This document shows positions 23,490-29,128 of a stretch of 29,128 nt of DNA, in pieces. The position numbers and the translations under genes are program-made. Position 1 is the stretch's first letter; the number at the start of each line of letters is the position of its first letter. The notes beneath the pieces were generated by a model that was not told the origin of the DNA, did no database searches, and saw only the letters and a program-made list of their open reading frames with translations. This DNA comes from Pseudomonadota bacterium (GTDB taxonomy: Bacteria > Desulfobacterota > Syntrophobacteria > Syntrophobacterales > Syntrophobacteraceae). The DNA is taken from assembly GCA_023416335.1 (NCBI GenBank), contig JAEZHY010000078.1, forward strand, positions 1 through 29,128. Reading direction: 5' to 3'.

Positions 23490-24083
23490 TCACGAACCGG
23501 TTCGGCTGCCCCGAATCGTCTCATCCCTTTTAGCCGTGATCCCTTCGGCTTCTTCCACGATCGCCCTGTATTTGTTGTGGACGAGGTTCCTGTCGAAATC
23601 GAATTCCTCCTTCAACATGGAATCCTTTTCTTCCTGCGAAAACAGCTGCATGCAGGGCAGGAAAAAATGCCGGTCTTCTTTCTCGATGTGCACGGGATAA
23701 AAGTTTACCAGGTAGCGCATGCATTCCATGATTTTCGAGATACTTTCGTGCCTGCCCCGGATGTATTCCTCCTTAGCCGCAACCAATTCTCCGACAATAC
23801 GCCTGCCTTGCCGGTGTTCCTCCATCAGTTCATCCAGTATTATCTTGAGGTCGTCCGGGAGCGGCTTGTTTCTGAGGTCCCTGAAGAGGATGTCCTCCTC
23901 CTTTCCATGATGGCAATGGTCGGTGTAGGTGCGGATAAAATCCACCGCCGTATCGATGAATCCGGGATCCACCTCCCCGGTCTGTTCGATCTTTGCAACT
24001 TCGAAACCGATCACGCGGATCATTCGTTCTATTACTCGATGCTCGATCATGAGCGGCGCCACTGGCATCATTTTTCTTTCCAT
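23490..24083 (-). CDS. Hemerythrin HHE-domain protein downstream of norR
   Basis: 197 residues. The di-iron helices show the expected ligands: H15 (MIEHRV), H56/H58/H59 and E62/E63 in DHCHHGKEED, H90 in EEHRQGR, and H132/E136 in VHIEKED. A C-terminal extension of ~50 residues follows (LFSQEEKDSMLKEEFDFD). Hemerythrin-like proteins bind O2 or NO or repair Fe-S centres (YtfE/RIC group). The gene starts 42 bp after norR on the same strand, so it is probably co-transcribed with the NO sensor, and a role in NO handling is inferred. It shares the CHHGKEE core with the second hemerythrin at 28201-28755. Confidence 0.88.
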   Translation of the reverse strand: MERKMMPVAPLMIEHRVIERMIRVIGFEVAKIEQTGEVDPGFIDTAVDFIRTYTDHCHHGKEEDILFRDLRNKPLPDDLKIILDELMEEHRQGRRIVGELVAAKEEYIRGRHESISKIMECMRYLVNFYPVHIEKEDRHFFLPCMQLFSQEEKDSMLKEEFDFDRNLVHNKYRAIVEEAEGITAKRDETIRGSRTGS

Positions 24084-24125
24084 TCGCCCAACCTTTCTCC
24101 GTTTTCGTTTTTAACCATACGGCAA

Positions 24126-25685
24126 TCAGGGCTTTTTCCTGATGCCCAATCGATCGACCAGCTTGTGCAGATTGCTTCGGTGCAGTCCGAGGTCGCGGGC
24201 GGCTGCGGCCCAATTCCCGCCGTGCTTTGAGACGGCACCGAGAATCACCCTTCTCTGAAAATCGTCCATCATCTCGTGAAGGGATCTCTCTCCGGGAGCA
24301 GACTGACCTTCGATTGCGATTCCGACATCGTCGGCCGGTTCGGGTCCGGAAATCAGGTCTCCCAAATGACGGGCTTCGACGTTGACCGGTTCGGAACGCC
24401 TGTGGGCGATGCTTGCCTTGAGGATGGCCCTCGAAAGGACGTTTTCCAGTTCCCGGACATTCCCCGGCCAGCTATAAGCACGGAGCGCATCGAGTAAATC
24501 AGGGGCGAGCCTGACCGGTCCCAGTCCGAGCTGCTTGCCTGTCCTTTCGCAAAAACGGCCTGCCAGCATGGCGATGTCCTCGCGCCGTTCTCTTAGCGGC
24601 GGGACGGTGAGGGGATACATATTGAGCCTGTGAAACAGATCGGCCCTGAACCTGCCGGCCTTGACCTCTTCTTCCAGGTTGCGATTGGTTGCCGCAATGA
24701 GACGGACGTTCACCCGAATTGTCCTGTTCGAGCCTATGCGCTGCACTTCGCCTTCCTGGATCGCTCGCAGCAATTTGGGCTGAATCGACAGCGAAAGCTC
24801 ACCGATTTCATCCAGGAACAAAGTTCCGCCATCGGCCATTTCGAATTTGCCGGGCCTGTCCTGCGTAGCCCCCGTGAACGCTCCCCTCGTATGGCCGAAT
24901 AACTCGCTCTCCGCCAGGGTCTCCGGCAGGGCGGCGCAGTTGAGGTATAGCAGGGGGGCGTCCTTTCTTTGTGATGCCGTATGAATGGCACGGGCCGCCA
25001 GTTCCTTTCCGACCCCCGTCTCGCCCAGGACCAGGACCGTAAAGTCCGACCTCGCCACCAGTTCGATTTCTTGTCTCAGGTGGACCATCGCACGGCCATT
25101 GCCCAGAATCTCGCGTCCCTGCCTCATGTGGGCTTCTTTTGCAAGATCGCGGGCAATCAGGCCCTGCTTCTCGGCCGTTGATTCCATCTTGTCCATGAGT
25201 TCGGCAAGTTGCATTTGCGCGGAAGCCAGGGCTGCGACCGCTCTCAGGAAATTCAAATCGAGCCCCTCGAATGCCGTAGGGTCGAGAGCATCTGCAGTAA
25301 GAGTCCCGATCAGCCGTCCTTCCACTTTTAAGGGACATCCCAGGCAGGCATGAATCCGGTGCTCTCCCGCCGGGTCGCCTTCGAGCAGGCCGTCGAAAGG
25401 ATCGGGTGATGGGTCGTCGGATGCAAAGCGAACAGGTCCGTCAGCTTCGCATATCGCTTTTAGCCGCGGCTCGTTCCGGATATCGAACCGGCGGCCCATT
25501 GTGTCTGCAGACAAACCCCTGGCTGCTATGGGCACCAGTTTGTCGCTTTCCAGGCACATGAGCGCGGCAGCATCGTAGGGAATCACTCTACCCAGGACAT
25601 CGAGAAGCCGTCCATACCTGTCGCTCGCACTCAAGGCCCTGGTAAGGTCGAGCGCAATTGCCGCAAGAGCCTCGAAATTTTCCAC
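24126..25685 (-). CDS. norR: NorR-type NO-sensing sigma-54 activator
   Basis: 519 residues from a GTG at 25685. A TTG 13 codons upstream gives a longer frame, but the shorter start puts every sensor residue almost at E. coli numbering. The GAF domain (~1-160) has R74, D95, D98, H112, C114 and D132, matching the NorR mononuclear iron site that binds NO. The AAA+ domain has Walker A GETGVGKE (221-228), GAFTGA (268-273, sigma-54 contact) and Walker B GGTLFLDE (286-293). The C-terminus has a Fis-type HTH ([20 protein letters not shown]). With NO bound it should activate norZ through the -24/-12 promoter at 25805-25820. It is divergent from norZ, with a 182 bp intergenic region. Confidence 0.95.
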   Translation of the reverse strand: MENFEALAAIALDLTRALSASDRYGRLLDVLGRVIPYDAAALMCLESDKLVPIAARGLSADTMGRRFDIRNEPRLKAICEADGPVRFASDDPSPDPFDGLLEGDPAGEHRIHACLGCPLKVEGRLIGTLTADALDPTAFEGLDLNFLRAVAALASAQMQLAELMDKMESTAEKQGLIARDLAKEAHMRQGREILGNGRAMVHLRQEIELVARSDFTVLVLGETGVGKELAARAIHTASQRKDAPLLYLNCAALPETLAESELFGHTRGAFTGATQDRPGKFEMADGGTLFLDEIGELSLSIQPKLLRAIQEGEVQRIGSNRTIRVNVRLIAATNRNLEEEVKAGRFRADLFHRLNMYPLTVPPLRERREDIAMLAGRFCERTGKQLGLGPVRLAPDLLDALRAYSWPGNVRELENVLSRAILKASIAHRRSEPVNVEARHLGDLISGPEPADDVGIAIEGQSAPGERSLHEMMDDFQRRVILGAVSKHGGNWAAAARDLGLHRSNLHKLVDRLGIRKKP

Positions 25686-25716
25686 CACACCCCCCCGAAT
25701 TGTTTGTTGTTGAAAG

Positions 25717-25764
25717 TATAACAAGTTGTCCGAACTATAACAAGTTGAGAGTTGTTATTTTTAC
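25717..25764. promoter_or_regulatory. Predicted NorR enhancer sites
   Basis: Two perfect GT-N7-AC sites, the E. coli NorR consensus, lie at 25725-25735 (GTTGTCCGAAC) and 25754-25764 (GTTATTTTTAC, within a TTGT...ACAA palindrome). A 12-bp direct repeat TATAACAAGTTG occurs at 25717-25728 and 25736-25747, and its ATAACAA core recurs inverted at 25752-25758. They lie ~65-115 bases upstream of the expected norZ start site, as expected for a sigma-54 enhancer. Overlap with the norR leader suggests autoregulation too. Confidence 0.7.
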
Positions 25765-25804
25765 AACACTGACGACAACAGCTTGATATCGCTTAAGAAA
25801 TTTC

Positions 25805-25820
25805 TGGCACGCTCTTTGAT
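25805..25820 (+). promoter_or_regulatory. Sigma-54 (-24/-12) promoter of norZ
   Basis: TGGCACGCTCTTTGAT matches the consensus TGGCAC-N5-TTGCA: the -24 half is perfect and the -12 reads TTGA rather than TTGC. It points at norZ with a ~35-base leader from the expected start site near 25831. NorR with GAFTGA is encoded divergently. Confidence 0.78.
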
Positions 25821-25867
25821 ATAGAGTAGTCGGAAAGAGAATCCGCTCAGTACGAAAGGAGACGATA

Positions 25868-28174
25868 ATGAGAGAAAACAAGGGCTTGGCTGTTACGGCG
25901 GGATTGCTGATTTTCGCCGCTTTTTTCGTCCTCGGCTGGTTTGGCCGTGAGCTTTATCGGAATGTTCCTCCGATTCCGAATGAGGTCGTCACAGCATCCG
26001 GTCGACTCGTCATGACAAAAAGCGATATTTTGGACGGCCAGCAGGTCTGGCAGAGCATAGGCGGGCAGCAGGTCGGGACGATCTGGGGCCACGGCGCATA
26101 CCAGGCCCCGGACTGGTCGGCTGATTGGCTCCATCGGGAAGCGACGGCAATGCGGGACCTGCTGAGCCTCAAAAACTACGGCAGGGCTTTCGACAAGCTT
26201 GCTCCGCCTGACAGGGCCGCAGTCGGTGAACTGTTGAGAAGCGAAATGCGGCAAAACACTTTCGATTCCGCTACGGGCAAACTGGTTATCTCTGAGGATC
26301 GCGCAAAGGTAATCGAGACCGTGGCAGGCCACTATATGGCTCTTTTCGGAAATGATGCCGGCCTGGAAAATTTGAGGGAATCCTACGCCATCCAGGACGA
26401 CGCCATTCCCGATATCGGGCGCCGCCGCGCTTTGACTTCATTCTTTTTCTGGACCTCATGGGCCGCCACGACGGAAAGACCGGGGACGGCCCTGACCTAT
26501 ACCAACAACTGGCCTCATGAGGCCCTGGTGGGCAACCAGCCAAGCTCCGGGACCCTTCTCTGGTCGCTCGTAAGCATAGTCTTGCTTATCGCAGGAATCG
26601 GAGCGCTCGTTACCTACAAATTGTTTTACGACCGGGATGAAAAACAGCCCACGGCGCCCGCGTCAGATCCCTTCGATCTGATCGAAACGACCCCCTCGAT
26701 GCGGGCAACCGCCAAATACGTCGGTGTAGTCATCGCTCTTTTTGTGGTCCAGGTGCTTCTGGGAGCGCTTACAGCTCATTACACCGTCGAGGGGCATTCC
26801 TTCTTTGGAATCCCCCTGTCAAAATTCTTTCCCTATGCGGTTTCACGAACTTGGCACATCCAGCTTGCGGTTTTCTGGATCGCAACAGCTTTCCTGACAG
26901 CAGGACTCTACCTGGCTCCCGCTGTTGGCGGACGTGAACCGAAATTCCAGAAGCTCGGCGTAAACGCTCTGTTCTATGCGCTGTTGCTCGTAGTCGGCGG
27001 TTCTCTTGTGGGCGAGTGGCTCTCGATTCAGCAGAAACTGGGTCTGAACACGGGTTTCTGGTTCGGGCAACAGGGCTATGAATACGTCGATCTCGGCCGG
27101 TTCTGGCAGGTGCTCCTGTTTGCAGGGCTGCTCCTGTGGTTGACGCTCATGCTCAGGGGATTCTGGCCCGCCCTGGCGCAGAGAGGCCACAAGAGACAAC
27201 TCGTCCTGCTGTTTGCCGGAGCGGCTACCGCCATTGGGCTGTTCTATGGAGCAGGCTTCTTCTATGGGGCGAGAACGCACCTCACCGTCATGGAATACTG
27301 GCGCTGGTGGGTCGTTCACCTCTGGGTCGAAGGCTTCATGGAAGTGTTCGCAACCGCCGCTATGGCCTTCATCTTCACGCAAATGGGGCTTATCCGGGCT
27401 GCAAGCGGAGTCCGGGGAGTGCTCGCGGCCTCGGCAATATACCTCTTCGCAGGAATTCCGGGGACTTTCCACCACCTCTACTTTGCAGGCACTCCGATTT
27501 CGATCATGGCTGTGGGCGCAACGTTCAGCGCTCTGGAAGTGGTCCCGCTGGCGCTCATCGGCTTCGAAGCCTGGAGCACCTATCGCCTGGGTCTGGGCGC
27601 GCCCTGGATGGAAAAATACAGGTGGCCGGTCAGGTTCTTCCTGGGCGTGGCATTCTGGAACCTTGTCGGGGCCGGTGTTTTCGGGTTCCTGATCAATCCG
27701 CCCATTTCGCTCTACTATCTGCAGGGCCTCAACACCACGCCGGTTCACGCGCATGCGGCCCTGTTCGGAGTGTACGGCCTGTTGTCGCTCGGCCTCGTGC
27801 TCCTGGTGGCAAGAAGACTCGCACCCCTGGGTGAATGGCGGGATGCGCCGCTCAAGATCGCTTTCTGGGGAATGAACGCCGGCCTCGCGCTCATGATCGC
27901 CCTGAGCCTTCTGCCGATCGGGCTTATGCAGGCAGCGGCGAGCATCGACCAGGGGATGTGGTATGCCCGGAGCGCCGAGTTTCTTCAACAGCCGGTGATC
28001 GTGACCCTGAGATGGCTGCGCATGGTCGGCGACGTGGTCTTCATGTTCGGAGTCGGATCGCTTGTATGGTTCTTCATAGGGCTCAAGACGGGATGGTCTT
28101 TTAAGAAGAAGGCTTCAGAAGAGGCTGTTCAGAGCCCGACCATGGTCCTCGAACCCAAGTATGAAAAATTTTAG
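25868..28174 (+). CDS. norZ: Quinol-dependent nitric oxide reductase (qNOR)
   Basis: 768 residues, AAGGAG before the ATG. It reduces 2 NO to N2O at the inner membrane using quinol electrons. An N-terminal helix (9-25) and a ~200-residue periplasmic cytochrome-c-like NorC remnant without a CxxCH haem motif (the hallmark of qNOR) are fused to the NorB core of 12 or more helices. Metal ligands: H330 (TWHIQ), H484 and E488 (WVVHLWVEGFMEVF), H535/H536 (TFHHLYFAG) and H627/H629 (VHAHAALFG). The 51- and 4-residue spacings equal those of the FeB ligands in the Geobacillus qNOR. It is preceded by a -24/-12 promoter and NorR sites and followed 26 bp on by a hemerythrin gene. Confidence 0.97.
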   Translation: MRENKGLAVTAGLLIFAAFFVLGWFGRELYRNVPPIPNEVVTASGRLVMTKSDILDGQQVWQSIGGQQVGTIWGHGAYQAPDWSADWLHREATAMRDLLSLKNYGRAFDKLAPPDRAAVGELLRSEMRQNTFDSATGKLVISEDRAKVIETVAGHYMALFGNDAGLENLRESYAIQDDAIPDIGRRRALTSFFFWTSWAATTERPGTALTYTNNWPHEALVGNQPSSGTLLWSLVSIVLLIAGIGALVTYKLFYDRDEKQPTAPASDPFDLIETTPSMRATAKYVGVVIALFVVQVLLGALTAHYTVEGHSFFGIPLSKFFPYAVSRTWHIQLAVFWIATAFLTAGLYLAPAVGGREPKFQKLGVNALFYALLLVVGGSLVGEWLSIQQKLGLNTGFWFGQQGYEYVDLGRFWQVLLFAGLLLWLTLMLRGFWPALAQRGHKRQLVLLFAGAATAIGLFYGAGFFYGARTHLTVMEYWRWWVVHLWVEGFMEVFATAAMAFIFTQMGLIRAASGVRGVLAASAIYLFAGIPGTFHHLYFAGTPISIMAVGATFSALEVVPLALIGFEAWSTYRLGLGAPWMEKYRWPVRFFLGVAFWNLVGAGVFGFLINPPISLYYLQGLNTTPVHAHAALFGVYGLLSLGLVLLVARRLAPLGEWRDAPLKIAFWGMNAGLALMIALSLLPIGLMQAAASIDQGMWYARSAEFLQQPVIVTLRWLRMVGDVVFMFGVGSLVWFFIGLKTGWSFKKKASEEAVQSPTMVLEPKYEKF

Positions 28175-28200
28175 CGAAAATATAGAACAGGAGAGCTGTT

Positions 28201-28755
28201 ATGAACGCAATAGATGAACTCAGAGCCGAACATGAAGGCATAAAGGTATCTCTCGAAATTCTGGACCGTATTTCGAGACGTCTGGACGGGACGAGCAATG
28301 GGGAAATCCGGGACCTGGAAAGCCTGGTGGAGTTCTTCAGAGTTTTCGTGGATTCGTGTCATCACGGGAAAGAGGAAGGCTTGCTTTTCCCGGCGTTGGA
28401 GGCGGAAGGCGTGTCGAGGGAAGGCGGCCCGATCGGGGTGATGCTCAGGGAACACGATCTGGGACGCTCACACGTGCGGGGAATTGCAGACGCGATCAAG
28501 AAGGACCCGGTGCACAACCCGGAAGCGGCCAGGGCGGTCAGGGAGCATGCAGAAGAGTACATCCGCCTGCTTCTCGCTCATATTGAAAAGGAGAATGGAG
28601 TACTGTTCAAGATCGCGGACGACTACCTGCCCTCGGAAATCAAAGATGGGCTGGCTGAAGGATTCGAACGAATCGAGACGGAACGCGTGGGAGTCGGCAG
28701 GCACGAAGCATTCCACAGGATGCTCGAGGATTTGCAGAAGAAATATTTGAATTGA
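28201..28755 (+). CDS. Hemerythrin HHE-domain protein downstream of norZ
   Basis: 184 residues, AGGAG about 7 bases before the ATG. Di-iron ligands: H11 (AEHEG), H54/H55 and E58/E59 in SCHHGKEE, H85 in REHDLGR, H91, H127 in LLLAHIEKEN and E131. It is the same family as the protein encoded at 23490-24083 but clearly diverged, and it lacks that protein's ~15-residue N-terminal lead. It lies 26 bp after norZ with no terminator between, so it should be induced by NO with it. Possible roles are binding NO, delivering it to the reductase or repairing damaged iron centres; these are inferences from context. A strong terminator follows. Confidence 0.9.
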   Translation: MNAIDELRAEHEGIKVSLEILDRISRRLDGTSNGEIRDLESLVEFFRVFVDSCHHGKEEGLLFPALEAEGVSREGGPIGVMLREHDLGRSHVRGIADAIKKDPVHNPEAARAVREHAEEYIRLLLAHIEKENGVLFKIADDYLPSEIKDGLAEGFERIETERVGVGRHEAFHRMLEDLQKKYLN

Positions 28756-28765
28756 TAAGCCCACA

Positions 28766-28806
28766 TTGCGGCACGGTTGGGAAACCGTGCCGCAACTTTA
28801 TTTTGG
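28766..28806 (+). terminator. Strong intrinsic terminator after the norZ operon
   Basis: A perfect 13-bp stem TTGCGGCACGGTT (28766-28778) and AACCGTGCCGCAA (28783-28795) with loop GGGA is followed by CTTTATTTTG. It begins 11 bp after the hemerythrin stop codon and ends the norZ-hemerythrin transcript. Confidence 0.9.
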
Positions 28807-28858
28807 AACCAGAAGAAATTGGGCCGTAAGGACCCTTGGTCGAAACCTTTTGCGCTAT

Positions 28859-28889
28859 GCGCCCGGATTCGAGGATTCGGGCTACCCCT
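28859..28889 (+). repeat. Short dispersed direct repeat, copy 2
   Basis: Partner of 20293-20323; the core ATTCGAGGATTCGGGCTACC differs at a few positions. It is intergenic, between the terminator and the large repeat. Confidence 0.45.
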
Positions 28890-28908
28890 CAGGGGATATG
28901 CAAATTTA

Positions 28909-29128
28909 GGCCGTAGGATGGGTGACAACCCATCGTTTTTCGGAACGCCCGGGAATGATTGACCGAGAGGCATAGGTCGGTGCCTGGAAGAACGGGAGAG
29001 TCGTTATACGGAAAAAAAAGTCGTATTGGACAGTCCTTGAGCTTCCCGGCGGCTGAGAGGGGAAGGCGCCTAAAAAACGATGGGTTCCCGCTCCGCTCCC
29101 ACCCATCCTACGGCCTTTTCCGATTGAT
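28909..29128 (-). repeat. ~215 bp composite palindromic repeat, copy B (inverted)
   Basis: This is the reverse-complement partner of 1437-1649. This copy keeps both outer ends: on the given strand it begins GGCCGTAGGATGGGTGACAA and its other arm ends ACCCATCCTACGGCC near 29114, followed by TTTTCCGATTGAT, shared with copy A. Similarity reaches the last base of the window, so the true end may lie beyond it. The two arms are inverted and each can fold into a hairpin. Confidence 0.85.

Noticed and set aside
23286..24230. 314-codon plus-strand frame across the hemerythrin gene
   Set aside because: Antisense of a hemerythrin with all iron ligands.
26843..27988. 381-codon minus-strand open frame across norZ
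   Set aside because: Antisense of the NO reductase; composition is a by-product of membrane-helix codons.
28777..28962. Small open frame overlapping the terminator and repeat copy B
   Set aside because: It begins inside a strong terminator and continues into the repeat, so it is not a gene.
1..29128. CRISPR array, tRNA, rRNA or transposase gene
   Set aside because: No regularly spaced repeats, cloverleaf-like sequence, rRNA motifs or DDE/HUH transposase frame was seen on either strand.

Overview
The window looks like chromosomal DNA of a Gram-negative, probably anaerobic bacterium. The best guess is a member of the Desulfobacterota (old Deltaproteobacteria, Syntrophobacter-like). This rests on gene content only: a stand-alone AICAR transformylase, a small HTH/zinc-ribbon regulator, a free-standing MetE-like core protein, two hemerythrins around a quinol NO reductase, and intergenic DNA rich in palindromic repeats. 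No rRNA, tRNA, CRISPR array or transposase gene was seen.

Layout. (1) 1-1254, plus strand: the 3' part of a MotA/TolQ/ExbB-like membrane protein overlapping a DUF721/DciA-like gene. (2) 1255-1849: intergenic, with one copy of a ~215 bp palindromic repeat. (3) 1850-10775, all minus strand: an HSL-type esterase, a secreted DUF4019 protein, UvrC, an ion-channel-like protein, a phasin-like protein, and a membrane-stress group of PspA, flotillin and an NfeD-like protein. (4) 11020-11298: a small HTH/zinc-ribbon regulator, whose decayed second copy lies at about 18532-18690. (5) 11955-17516: a complete five-gene peptide-type ABC importer (SBP, two permeases, two ATPases) whose G/C-ending codons differ visibly from its surroundings; probably acquired by transfer. 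(6) 17630-19908: a duplicated-fold membrane protein, an SRPBCC protein and an unrecognised protein made of two copies of one small module. (7) 19909-20417: nested palindromic, MITE-like non-coding DNA. (8) 20418-23067: divergent MetE-core protein and stand-alone AICAR transformylase. (9) 23490-28755: a nitric-oxide defence locus. (10) 28756-29128: a terminator and the second, inverted copy of the ~215 bp repeat.

The clearest functional unit is the NO locus. NorR (GAF with all iron-site residues, AAA+ with GAFTGA, Fis-type HTH) is transcribed away from a quinol-oxidising NO reductase (NorZ). Each arm of the divergon ends in a hemerythrin-domain protein. Between them lie GT-N7-AC NorR-type half-palindromes and a -24/-12 (sigma-54) promoter facing norZ. 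The second unit is the NfeD-like/flotillin/PspA group, which fits a membrane-integrity role. The third is the peptide importer, with a 17-bp perfect hairpin between the binding-protein gene and the first permease gene.

Several start codons were chosen by ribosome-binding site rather than by the longest open frame (channel, flotillin, SBP, NorR, AICAR transformylase and others). Functions come from motifs read by eye; no database search was possible.
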